From Raphanus sativus (Eukaryota > Streptophyta > Magnoliopsida > Brassicales > Brassicaceae): 64,000 nt of DNA. This document shows positions 9,489 to 19,752 of this stretch, one piece after another (position 1 is the stretch's first letter; each line of letters opens with the position of its first letter). The position numbers were made by a program, and so were the translations under genes. The stretch lies in contig NC_079517.1 in NCBI RefSeq assembly GCF_000801105.2, positions 16,740,001-16,804,000 on the forward strand, read 5' to 3'. The notes below the pieces were generated by a model. The model searched no databases. It was not told where the DNA came from and saw only the letters and a program-made list of their open reading frames with translations.

Positions 9489-11145
9489 ATGGGTGAGCGA
9501 GTTGAAAAGAGATATACTTGGGTTTTGAAAAACTTCTCAGATTTGCAAGCCGAGCCTACCTACTCTCTCCCTTTCGTCTTCGCCGGTTGCAATTGGAATA
9601 TTATAGCTTACCCCAAGGGGTATGAGAAGTGCAGACACTTATCTCTGTTTCTGGGTATTGTAAATCCTGAATCTTTGCCATCAGGATGGAGAAGAGAATT
9701 GAAGTTTCGCCTCACTCTTGTTAACAAGCTTTGGAGTTGTGATACCAAAGTATTAGGTCAGTTTTGTCCATTGCAAAGACAATATATATATATTGTTTGT
9801 CACCATTTGATGAGATTGTTTTGTGTTGTTGTTTGTGTAAATCGCAGAAGGACAAAGTTGGTTCGATGCAAGTAGTAGCGCTTGGGGGTTTAAAGAGTTC
9901 ATTCCCCTTTCAACAGTTCGTTTCAGAGATAATAAATTTCTGGTTGGTGACAAACTTGTTATTGTCGCTGAACTACACCTTTTTCCACTTGTTGTGGAAA
10001 CTGTCAAGATTATTGAACCTCTGAGCTGCAATGAAGGAAGCCAAGTTGCTGCTGATGAATCTCGGAATGCTGCTGCATCATCTCAAGAGAAAGTAGACTT
10101 TGATGTCTCTCAGGACATTCCCTCTGTCGATGCATCTGAAGAGGGTTTGGATGATGATGCTGGGGCATCTCAAGAGGGCTCAGATGATGATGCTGGATCT
10201 GAAGAGGGTCAAAATGATGATGATGATGATGCTTCATCTCTTGTTTCTGAAGATGGAAGTAAGGAAAAAGGTCTCTTGAATCAATCAAATTCTTTGAAGG
10301 AGGGATCTCTAACAGTAGAAAATTGTGGTATGATGTCTAACAATGTGGCATCTGAGACTGAGGTTTCCAATGTAGATGATGCGCCTATAGAGGATCCAGA
10401 GGATGATGATGATGTAATTGAACATGATCAGGGTGATGATAATGCTTCATCTCTTGCTTCCGGTGTTAGTGACAGAGATGTAGGTTCTCTAAACAAATTT
10501 GAGGGCACGTCTCAGAGAGAAGAGGATGGTGATATCAAGTGTGACAAGGTAGCATCTGTTACTGAGGCTTCCAATGATTTTCCGGAGAAGGTTCAACCAG
10601 TAAAGGAAACCAAATATGTTAATGGTTTTCAGGTTTTTTCTTCTCAGGTAAGAATGGTGAATATTTCTGGTTTTGTTTTCAGGTTTCAGCCTACACAATT
10701 ATGTTCCAAAACAGTTTTACATTGTTCTCAACTGCAGGTAGAATCAGTGAGCCATATATTCAAAAGACACCCGGACATAGCATTAGAGTTCCGTCCAAAG
10801 AACCAAGAGATCAGAAGAGCTTACATGAATGAACTCCTTAGCCTAATTGAGATGCTGTGCCAGTCACCAGAGAAGCTCTCCGAGGATGATCTGAGCAATG
10901 CTGACGACACACTGGCTGATCTGATTGATGTCGGTTTTAAGTTGGATTGGCTGAAGATAAAGCTGGATGAGGTTTCTGAGAAGAAAAAGAAGGAAAAGGG
11001 TAGTGAGACTCGGCTACAAACAATGGAAGAACAGTTGCTGAAGCTGAAGCTTATGTTCTTGAATCTTGAAACTCAGCTGCAGAAGGAAAAGGAAGAGGCT
11101 TTGGCTGCAAGAGCTCCTCTCTCGTTCAACGATGTTGTTTACTGA
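9489..11145 (+). CDS. MATH domain and coiled-coil protein with long acidic linker, intron 1 lost
   Basis: Exons 9489-9756, 9848-10647 and 10738-11145 give 491 residues. I chose ATG 9489 (MGERVEKRYTWVLKNFSDL) because it matches paralogue starts; an upstream in-frame ATG at 9447 would add 14 residues. The usual intron 1 inside the Trp codon is precisely absent (GGTTGCAATTGGAATATT is continuous). MATH continues through YPKGYEKCRHLSLFLGIV, LPSGWRRELKFRLTLV and QSWFDASSSAWGFKEF. The linker is about 200 residues, very rich in D, E and S, with repeated DDDAG and DDDDDASSL-like blocks. The tail VESVSHIFKRHPDIA ... PLSFNDVVY matches the gene at 3805. The last intron (10648-10737, 90 bases) has no in-frame stop, so its retention would keep the protein in frame. 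Confidence 0.88.
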
Positions 11146-11987
11146 TATGCGAGTATGAGACTGCTTTTGATTGTGTTTAAACAAATATTATTCCTCTCTT
11201 AGCAGTAAAATTATCTTTACCCACCTAGCAGTGCCATGTAGAATTTTATTATACTAGCAAGGAATTGTAATGACAAGAAAACAGAGTATCTGTTAAACTG
11301 TTGATTGAATGCAGAACCATGAGGCAATCTTACCAGTCATCCTATACTCTTCAACCTATTGGGGACTCTGTTCATTTTCTAGAGTAATCTGATCAAGAGT
11401 GTGCTTGAGTGGTAGCTCAGTAACCAGATTGGAGATGAATTTCACGAATTGGATTTGTGTTTTGTGGTTCTTGTTTAGGTGTCTGAAACCTTATGTGCTC
11501 CGGCATTAAATCATCGTATTTTCATGACTCAGAGAGTATTTGAACTGTATATGTGAAAGTCATCCAAACGTTGAATCTTGTGTGTATATGGATGGACTTC
11601 TTATGCAACGCAATGTCTAGGTGACTTTCACATAAGCTACTGAGTAGTGTAAAGTTATATGTTAGTACTAGGGGTTTGCCGGCGCGTAGCGTCGGTTTTG
11701 CTAATATTGTTATGATTTGACTATAGTTTTATTATTTAGAACATTTCTCAACAGTATTTTAGAAAACAAAATATGTATATGATTTTATGGAATTTATTAA
11801 TTTGATTGTAGTTTTTGCAAAGTTACCATGAAAGAAATTTAAGTTTAAATATATGCATGAGAGTTTGAAAGTGTAATAGCTGAATTATTTATTATTTAAT
11901 TGAAACTTATTAATTTAAATTATGATTTAGAAAATTTATAAATGTGGACTTCATCTTACAATGATTATATTAAATTAGAGTTTATAC

Positions 11988-12021
<34 letters not shown>

Positions 12022-12049
12022 TATGTTGTGAAAATATTACTTTTCACAT

Positions 12050-12083
<34 letters not shown>

Positions 12084-12689
12084 ATATATCAATAATTAGA
12101 TATGATAGTAAAGATGCCTAAAACTTAAATTGATAAATCTATCCTAGTTATATAAACTGCATTTTTATTTATCTTTTATTTTGCGTCATCTCATTTGGAA
12201 ATAAGATGATTTTTTGTCACGTTTTTATACTATCAGCTTTGTATTTGTTCGGTTCAACTTGGGTTACTCTTCAGTTATCGGCTAAAATGGAACCAAACCG
12301 ATAACCCAAAGTAAATGAAATTGATCTCGTTTTTGGCTAGATCCATAACTGAACCGATATTCTTACTTCGGATCGGGTATTCTTACTTCGGATCGGGTTC
12401 GGGTTTGAGATTTATGCCCAGACCTAGTTTTGTATATTGGGATGATGGGGAGATGTTATAATAGTTTGATGCTTTGGACTTTTCTAGGTTGATTTCTATG
12501 AATTATATTTGTGAGTGGTGTTTATGATGATAATTTCAAATAATCACATGTGTTATATTAACCGCTAGTTTTTTCTCGCTCTGAATTTGTCAAAATTAAG
12601 AAGTTGTGATTATATCGATTTAACCAATCAGATGTATATTGATCGTAAAGATACATTCGAAGTTGGTACAGTGTATTTTTAATCCTAAA
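11146..12689. other. Gene-free stretch with Helitron-like terminus and AT microsatellites
   Basis: No coding region is seen. At 11668-11700 CTAGGGGTTTGCC is followed by CCGGCGCGTAGCGTCGG, an imperfect hairpin. Read on the minus strand this is hairpin plus CTAG before T, as at a Helitron 3' end. The matching 5' end was not found. (AT)n microsatellites lie at 11990-12090. Confidence 0.4.
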
Positions 12690-14392
12690 TCTATTCTATT
12701 AATTCTTCAGCATGACCAGTTGATAAAAGTTGTGTCCACTTTAAAAAAAACAAGAAAACTATATATAACTGCTTAACATATGCTTAACGTATCACGCTTC
12801 GTGGTGGTTATTGCTAAAATGGGACTGCATATGTATATCATATATATATATATCTACTTCTCCATGAGTTAACCTTAAAACTTCATTATATTTCAATTGT
12901 GACCTTCCTTTGCCATCCATGATCACCATCTCTCTCCCTCTCCATCATAAATCGTGCATTCCGGAGGAGACATGGCGTAACCACCAAACCACTAGAGAAA
13001 CCGTTCATCACTTCTGGTCACCGTCTTGATTTGGAGAGACACCCACCGCCGGAGAGGAATCTTGCGCCACCGGAGACATCACGTTGTTTCGGAGACCAGC
13101 CTTTTGCATTAGATCTCCATGTTTGTTACTTTATATGGGACTTGGTTAGGGTTAGATTGGGAGAAGCGTGGAGATGTGTCGAGCAGAATCGGATCTAGAG
13201 ACATCGTATCTCATCACCTCCACCGGCACCGATCCACCGACATGGCAGTTCAATAACCCACAAACCTCCTATTTTTAAGGGCTACATATATTGCAACCAC
13301 AATTTTTTAAAAATATTAATAACTGTTTAAGAATAAAATTCAAAAATTAATGTGTGAAACGGTTTTGAAACCCGACTCCGATACTGAACCAAATATTTTT
13401 TTTTACTGGATAAAGGGATTGACCGCATGTGAACTACGGATTGCTAAATTAATTAATTTTTTATATAATAATATATTAACAATTAAAAAAATACAATAAA
13501 TATTTTATGATTAGAAAAATATTTGAAAAAATATGCAACTTTAGTTTTCTTTAGCAACCTAAAGTTGTGTCCATATAAATATAACTAACCTTTAACCTTA
13601 GTGTAACTGCTTTTATATATCCGTTGTGTCCGTATAAATATAATTGCTTATATGGACACAACCTAAAATTGTGTCCATATAATATAACTACTTAACTTTA
13701 TTGTAACTGTTTTTATTAATGGTTAAAGCCTAAATTTTATTAAAATTATATTTCTTAAATATATAAAACAAAAAATTTATCCGTCCTTTTTAAGACGGAT
13801 CATAAGTTGGGTCCAAGTATTTGAAAATTGATTTGCGGATGCGGGTTATGAGTATTTTATGCGGAGTGAGTGTGGGTTGGTAGATTTTGGATCGCGGTTA
13901 CCCGTCGACCAGTAAATTATTAGAAAAATAAAAGTAAAAAAGTAAATATTTTTTTAAAATAAAGAAATTTAAAAATAAGAATTTAAATTTTAAATCATGT
14001 ATATTTTTTAATATATAAATATATTTTTATAATAATTAAATTAAATAATAATTTTTAAAATATATAACCCGTAGATAACCATTAAACGGAGCGGGTGTAG
14101 GTACAAAAATTATTTGTTTACGGGTTGTGTGAGTCATATTTTTTAACCAAAAAAATTGAAAATCCGCGGGTTAACGGGTCAGCAGGACGAGTTCGACCCT
14201 CAACTCGACCTTAACCGTGCGCATACCGGATCAATTTGTAAATTGCTATTATTTAATAAAATTTATTTTGAATAAAATTTATACACATATATAATTACAA
14301 AAAAATACAAATATAAAAAAGAAAAAAAACTATCAAAAATTAAATTTAAAACAAAAAAATACCCGCCCTTTTAAGGGCGGGTCAAAATCTAG
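12690..14392 (+). mobile_element. Probable non-autonomous Helitron (nested)
   Basis: The left end reads A|TCTATTCTATTAATTC and is followed by CATGACCAGTTGATAAAAG, similar to the left end of the Helitron at 24042. The right end is CCGCCCTTTTAAGGGCGG (hairpin), GTCAAAATCTAG|T, the canonical 3' hairpin plus CTAG inserted before T. A second hairpin (CCGTCCTTTTTAAGACGG) near 13781 suggests nesting. A GC-rich patch at 12900-13260 may be captured host sequence; I do not recognise it. Confidence 0.6.
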
Positions 14393-14744
14393 TTTTAGTA
14401 TTAAATTTTTAAATTTTTTGATATTTATTCTTGTTGAGTAAAATTTTTTGGATGATGTAATTATGTGGTCATCTCTATTGTTAAGAACATTATTTAATGT
14501 TTTTATTATGTTATATCGTAATAGGTTATAGGTTAATATATTTTTGTGTTTGTGTTTTTCAATAATATGTTTTGTATATAATAGTAAAGTCTCTGATGTA
14601 AAAACATATTAAATTTCAATAACTTTGCATTTGTTGTTTAAGATTAACAGTTTAATGTTATAAATTGTATTTTATTTTTTATTTGAATATAAATATTTTA
14701 TTTGTTGTTGAATATTTTATATGAATTGCATTTTTGTAAGATTT

Positions 14745-14996
14745 TTATTTGCATTTGTTATAAGATTTCTTGATGGCATTCGTGAACTCCCATAACTCCT
14801 CTACTTTCTTAAGATTGCATGTTTTCCAGAGACGGAAAAGACGTGTAACCACCATCTGAGAGCAACAACCGAACTTCAACTTAGAAAAAGGATGTAGGAT
14901 GAAACCATTGTGGCGGCATATGTGTGTAAGGAAGCAGAAGGTTGAATCTGGTGAAGCAGGAAAAGTTTGATTATTTGCATTCCTATTTATTAGCAT
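14745..14996 (-). pseudogene. Possible RPA1-like OB-fold fragment (Helitron-associated)
   Basis: An 83-codon minus-strand frame contains MVVTRLFRLWKTCNLKK, which resembles the VRLxRxWxxxNxKKGGE phrase of the RPA1-like proteins carried by plant Helitrons. Nothing else in the frame is recognisable. It lies just downstream of the Helitron ending at 14392. Weak call. Confidence 0.25.
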
Positions 14997-15336
14997 CTAT
15001 GAAATTAGGAAAAAAAGTTTTTAAATCAACGTCATGAGAGATATCTTCAAGAAAGAGTTAATGGCCATACTTGATGAGCATGTTTCAGTGACACGGAAAC
15101 GTTATAATTCAGTAAAAATTTTGCAGGTGGAACATAGATATGAATACACAATAACAGTAAAAAAAGAAGTATGTAAAATATTGGGCTTGGTTGTCAAAAT
15201 TTTTGGAATTGAGTCTCAACATCTTAATTAAATAAATTTGCATATAAAATAATTTAATAACTCAATATAAAAAGAATTAAATGATGATAACACATGGCAT
15301 TTTTCCTCCTATGGAGATAAAAAAGTCTAGTTTGTT

Positions 15337-15349
15337 ATATATATAAGAT
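15337..15349 (+). promoter_or_regulatory. TATA box for the MATH gene at 15662
   Basis: GTTATATATATAAG lies about 320 bases before the ATG. The leader may include an intron, since splice-like signals occur between (GCCGTAAGT near 15490 and TTTGCATGCAG near 15655). Inference from motif and position only. Confidence 0.4.
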
Positions 15350-15661
15350 TCGTTTATTGGCTGAGAGAAATAGGCACTTGAAGAGTCCTTCACAATGAGC
15401 CTAAGGCTATTCATATTCCCGCACCTCTTTCAAGATGCATGTTATATTCTTCTATAACCTCAATAGCATTGTGGAACTCTCCTTTTTGCCGTAAGTATTT
15501 TTTTCTCTCCATCTATTTTTTTTTTTCTTGAATCTCAACTATGCTACGCATTGATCCTTCTGCTTTCTCACTATCAATATTGAAGAACGCAGATAACTTG
15601 TAAAATATTATGTTCTTTCTGATTCAATAGTTTTGCTAGTTGATTTGCATGCAGAGAAATC

Positions 15662-16093
15662 ATGGGGAAGCATTTAAGAAAGAAGATCACCTGGGCGATT
15701 AAGAATTTCTCCTCTTTGCGATGTGAGAAACTTTATTCTGATCCATTTGTAGCCGGTGGATGCAACTGGTAAGGGTTTCAAGTGTTTTACTCCATGTAGA
15801 TTTTAGTTTATATACTCCACAGTAGTGTTAAGCTGATTCTTTGGTTCGTGCAGGCGCCTTTGTGCCTTTCCCAAGGGTAATAACGTTGGCTACCTGTTTC
15901 TGTTTCTTGAAGTCTCCGATTACAAATCTTTGCCATCTGGATGGAGAAGACAGGCACGATATCTCTTAAACATAGTAAACCAAAGTTCCGCAAAACGTTT
16001 TAGACAAACTGGTGATGGTTTCTTCCTATTTCTCCCTTAGCAAGTTGTTTAAAAATGACAGTATTGAAAACACAAGTCACTTAGAGGATCACT

Positions 16094-16126
<33 letters not shown>

Positions 16127-16969
16127 GATAGAATCTTTCAGTTGAGGATCACTTCAGTTTGTGCCAAGTTGTGAACATTGTTGTTCAGTCCACAGTACAG
16201 TAAATGAACTGATTATGTGTATTTTACAGATGCAGAAAAGTGGTTTGATGAGACGTCTCCACGTTGGGGTCGTCTCTCTATGCTTTCCCTTAATGAAATT
16301 CATGCCAAAGAGAGTGGGTTCCTGGTAAACGGAGCACTCAAAATTGTTGCCGAGATAGAAGTTCTTGAAGTGATCGGCAAGTTAGATGTAGCAGAGGAAA
16401 CTTCAACAATGACAGAAACCATAAATGTTAATGGCTTTCAACTTCTTCCTTCACAGGTTAGACAATTAACAACGCTACAAACTTTGCGAGTAAGTTATTT
16501 AGATTACTTTTTGTTTTATAGTAAGGTTCTATTTCAAGGTTCTTTATGGTTTTGTTATCACTCAGGTAGAATTTGTGAGCCATTTGTTTGAAAAACACCC
16601 AGAGATTGCATCTGAGTTCCATACAGAGAACCCAAATCTTAGGACAGGTTACATGAGCTTGCTACTTAGCCTCATTGACACTCTGCGCCAGTCGCCTCGC
16701 GACCTCTCCAAGACTGATCTGACCAAGGCATATGCCGCACTGGGATCCCTGACTAGCGCTGGATTTAAGTTGGATTGGCTGGAGAAGAAACTTGATGAGA
16801 TGTCGGAAAGAAGGAGAAAGAGGAGGCTGGTGAGTCTCAAATGCGAGAAATTGAGGAAGAGTTGAAGGATTTGAAGCAAAAGTGCTCAGACCTGGAAGTT
16901 AAGTTGCAGAAACAAAAATCAGTGGTGTCAGCTGCACAAGCTCCTATCTCTTTCGATGATGTTATTTAA
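15662..16969 (+). pseudogene. MATH coiled-coil gene with frameshift in the tail
   Basis: Exons 15662-15768, 15854-16011, 16230-16456 and 16566 onward have standard splice sites. Exon 1 is [19 protein letters not shown] ... GGCNW; exon 2 has [16 protein letters not shown] and [11 protein letters not shown]; exon 3 has [16 protein letters not shown] and [20 protein letters not shown] plus a short linker ending [10 protein letters not shown]; exon 4 begins [15 protein letters not shown]. At about 16820-16830, in the run AGAAGGAGAAAGAGGAGG, one base is missing relative to paralogues. The frame then stops at 16863-16865 (263 residues), while the original frame stays open to TAA at 16967-16969 and keeps the family ending ISFDDVI. 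About 45 tail residues are lost. The truncated protein may still be made. Confidence 0.8.
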
Positions 16970-17716
16970 TGTTCTCGAGTTCTTAAGCATTTAGAGTTTT
17001 TGTTTGGTGTTCTGGTGCCTCTTCGTCTGCAACCTTGGTTTTGTGATGTTGTGTGGATAAAGAAGTCATGTTTCTTGACATCTGCAGCGTTGTATCTCAT
17101 GGTTTTTGTGAACAAACGGTTAAATCTAGGTTGCTTTAAGACAGTAATTTTTATGTGCCTGAACAAAATGTGGTAGATTAGAAAAAACCCTTTTCAGAAA
17201 GCTGGAAGAGGTATATTTTTATCCTTTTTCATGCACTTGCCGTTTGATTTCTCACTATATCAATGTATATTTTTCGTCTTGCATCATTGTAAGATAGCAT
17301 TGGATTTATTTTTTAAGGCTTTCTACTTAAAAATTAAAAATAAAACTTACAAGCCATCAAAGCTTTAGAAAGATGGCAACATGAAGCATTTAAGCCACGA
17401 ACGAGCATGAAGTTAAGAGGAAGACAACCCTCTAGATAAGAAAATTATAAATAGTTGGAGGTGAACTGAAAAATAAAAAAACATAGAGAAAAAACCATAG
17501 AGATTCAACCTCAGAATCATGTGAAACTTCTAACTCTGGAAACAATCATGTAATACATACCGTGCACTACTTCATTAGATTCTGGAATTGCAGTAGTAAG
17601 CACTTGCGAGGCGTTTGTAGTTGGAGATTTCTGAAATCGGTTTTAGTAGAATCTGTTATCTTATTATCAAAGCCAAAGCTCGGTATTTATATAAGGATTG
17701 AATCTCCTAATCTGGT
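16970..17716. other. Intergenic stretch, no gene seen
   Basis: The 3' flank of the MATH gene is followed by AT-rich sequence. At 17680-17700 TATTTATATAAGG is a TATA-like motif, just before the 132-base repeat at 17717. It may belong to an older LTR, but I could not delimit one. Confidence 0.4.
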
Positions 17717-17848
17717 AGGACTATGACCTATTACATCATTATCTAACTAGACTTGGGAGTTGAAATAGAGAAAATGAAGTCCTGATGTTGTTACTTGTTT
17801 GAGTTTGTGTCGTTCTTATTATAAAATGGTCGAATATAAAGTCGATCA
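17717..17848 (+). repeat. Left copy of 132-bp perfect direct repeat flanking a retroelement
   Basis: AGGACTATGACCTATTACAT ... AAAGTCGATCA is identical base for base, as far as I can read, to 19621-19752. The two copies bracket the gag-bearing element. They are far longer than the 4-6 base target duplication of an LTR element. Confidence 0.9.
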
Positions 17849-19621
17849 AAGAGGAAGTAAGCTTTTTGGTTCATACCAATTTGGTATAAGAGCCGAACGA
17901 TTCGATGGGAGAAGAAACAAATGTTATGGAGTAACTTGCTATTATGATGGCAAAGATCGAAAACATGAGGAGTGAGTTGAAGAGTGATTTGAGATCCCTA
18001 ACAGAAAGAGTGGATGCTTTGGAATCACAGCCTTCATCTCCTAAAGCTCAAGATATTAAGAAGAAGGGGGTTCTTCAAGATCATTCATCGGCTATCAAAT
18101 TTTCAACAGAAGAGCTATCCGAAGTTGAGAACTTTAGTAGGAGCAAGGGAGGAAAAGCACTGCCGCTACAAGCAGGGGAAGCAGGCACGTCCCTTGGAGG
18201 ATACCAACGACCCGGTAACTTCAGTGGACCATGGCAGGCACGAGCGGTGGGCAGAGAACGAGGAAATCGTCGAGCTGATGGAGGAGGAGACTGGAATGTC
18301 AGACAATCGGAGCAGCACCACTCGACTATCTTCCAAATCCTGGAGATTTTCGAAACTCGGAGGGGTTGCCGGAGAGAAAATATTATGAAGCTCGTGAGGA
18401 CAGAAGCAACAACTTCGAAAGAAGATGTGTGAAGGCAGCCAAAATAGAGTTTCCACCGTTTGATGGGACAACGAATGCTATGGAGTGGTTACAAAAGTGT
18501 GATGACTTCTTTGCGGACCAAAGAATATTCAGTGATGATGCGAAAGTTAGACAAGCAACTTTTGTTTTAACCGGACAAGCGTACCACTGGAACCTCAACT
18601 TGCGACGATTGGTTACACATAGGCTTGGATGGGAGGAGTTTAAAAGAATCTGCAAAAGTCGATTTGGAAAGGCAGATGCAGTAAACCCAGTGGGAGAATT
18701 GTCAAATCTTAGACACACTGGAACAATGGATGAGTACTGCAATCAGTTTGAAGAATGTCTAAGCCGACAAACAAGACTCTCGGGTGATCAACAGTTGTGG
18801 CAGTTCTGTGCCGGTTTGACCGATAACTTGAGAAAAGAAGTGGAGTATCTTAGACCAGAGACAATTTTTGAAGCAATGGAATATGCTCGAGACAATGAAT
18901 ACAAGATTGATGGTGATAAACGAGCTAGAACGTTTGGTGGACATATGGCTCCACTATCTGGACATTTAGTCCAAAACACTGCACCAAAAATGCTAGAGAA
19001 AAAAGAGCATGACAAAGAAGCTCATCAGACCCGAAAGGAAGAAGCTAAACATGCTCTACAAAAACAATATTGGAAGAAACTGACTGTAGCAGAAATGGCA
19101 GAACGTCGAGCAAAAGGACTTTGTTTCAATTGCGATGAACTCTACACTAGAGATCATGTTTGTAACCCTGTCCTTTTTCATATAATGCCTGTCACAGACG
19201 GGGATGATCAAAAGGATGAACCATTCAATGAAGAAGAGTTTGCTGAATATGTGGGAGGAAGAAGAGAAGCTGCTAGAGGCATACCTGGAGCTTGAGGACA
19301 AGCTCCTAGTCGAGGGGGGGAGTAATGATATGACATATGGTTTAGAATAAGAGTTATGGTTTTAATGGTTTATGTTTTACGTTAGATTAAGATTTAGGTG
19401 TTTTCCTTTTAATTAAACTTATAAGTATTTTCCTTTTTTATTTAGGTTATGATATGTCATAACCTATATAATGGTTCTCTATGATGAATAAAGAGGGAAC
19501 TTCCAACAATTAACCTTAATCTCCAAGAGAGCTTAGGGTTAAAGGAAGCTTAGCTATTTATCTTTCTTTTGTTCACGTGTAATCACGGCACCGGTTACGA
19601 GATCACAAACGGCTCGTATCA
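17849..19621 (+). mobile_element. Internally deleted Ty3/gypsy-like LTR element (gag only)
   Basis: Order: about 30 bases of putative 5' LTR end (..GGTTCATACCA), a primer-binding-type site TTTGGTATAAGAGCC at 17876, a gag region, a C-terminal piece of pol, a polypurine tract (GAGGGGGGGAG, about 19312-19322) and a 3' LTR, 19326-19621 (TGATATGACATATGG ... CGGCTCGTATCA). The LTR carries CCTATATAATGG and a perfect hairpin AGGTTATGA/TCATAACCT. Protease, reverse transcriptase and integrase core are absent, so the element cannot move by itself. An older LTR of the family is at 1027-1309. Confidence 0.7.
17944..19295 (+). pseudogene. Retrotransposon gag, frameshifted, fused to pol tail
   Basis: The N-terminal part (from 17944) is a coiled-coil-like gag leader in one frame. 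After frameshift(s) between about 18190 and 18370, the main frame 18366-19295 carries the retrotransposon gag domain: FPPFDGTTNAMEWLQKCDDF, AYHWNLNLRR, GWEEFKRICKSRFG and EYCNQFEECLSR. A zinc-knuckle-like CFNCDELYTRDHVC follows near residue 252. The frame stops at 19293. In the +1 frame, 19270-19315 encode LELEDKLLVEGG, the usual last residues of Ty3/gypsy pol, so almost all of pol has been deleted. Confidence 0.75.
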
Positions 19622-19752
19622 GGACTATGACCTATTACATCATTATCTAACTAGACTTGGGAGTTGAAATAGAGAAAATGAAGTCCTGATGTTGTTACTT
19701 GTTTGAGTTTGTGTCGTTCTTATTATAAAATGGTCGAATATAAAGTCGATCA
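19621..19752 (+). repeat. Right copy of 132-bp perfect direct repeat
   Basis: Same 132 bases as 17717-17848, starting directly after the 3' LTR end GTATC(A). The right flank then continues CAACTTTTTTATTC, whereas the left copy is followed by AAGAGGAAGTAAGC and the element. Confidence 0.9.

Noticed and set aside
10010..10288. His-rich minus-strand frame
   Set aside because: It is the complement of the GAT-repeat acidic linker of the gene at 9489.
17717..19752. The 132-bp repeats as the element's LTRs
   Set aside because: They lie outside the 3' LTR end defined by the polypurine tract and by the independent LTR copy at 1027-1309.
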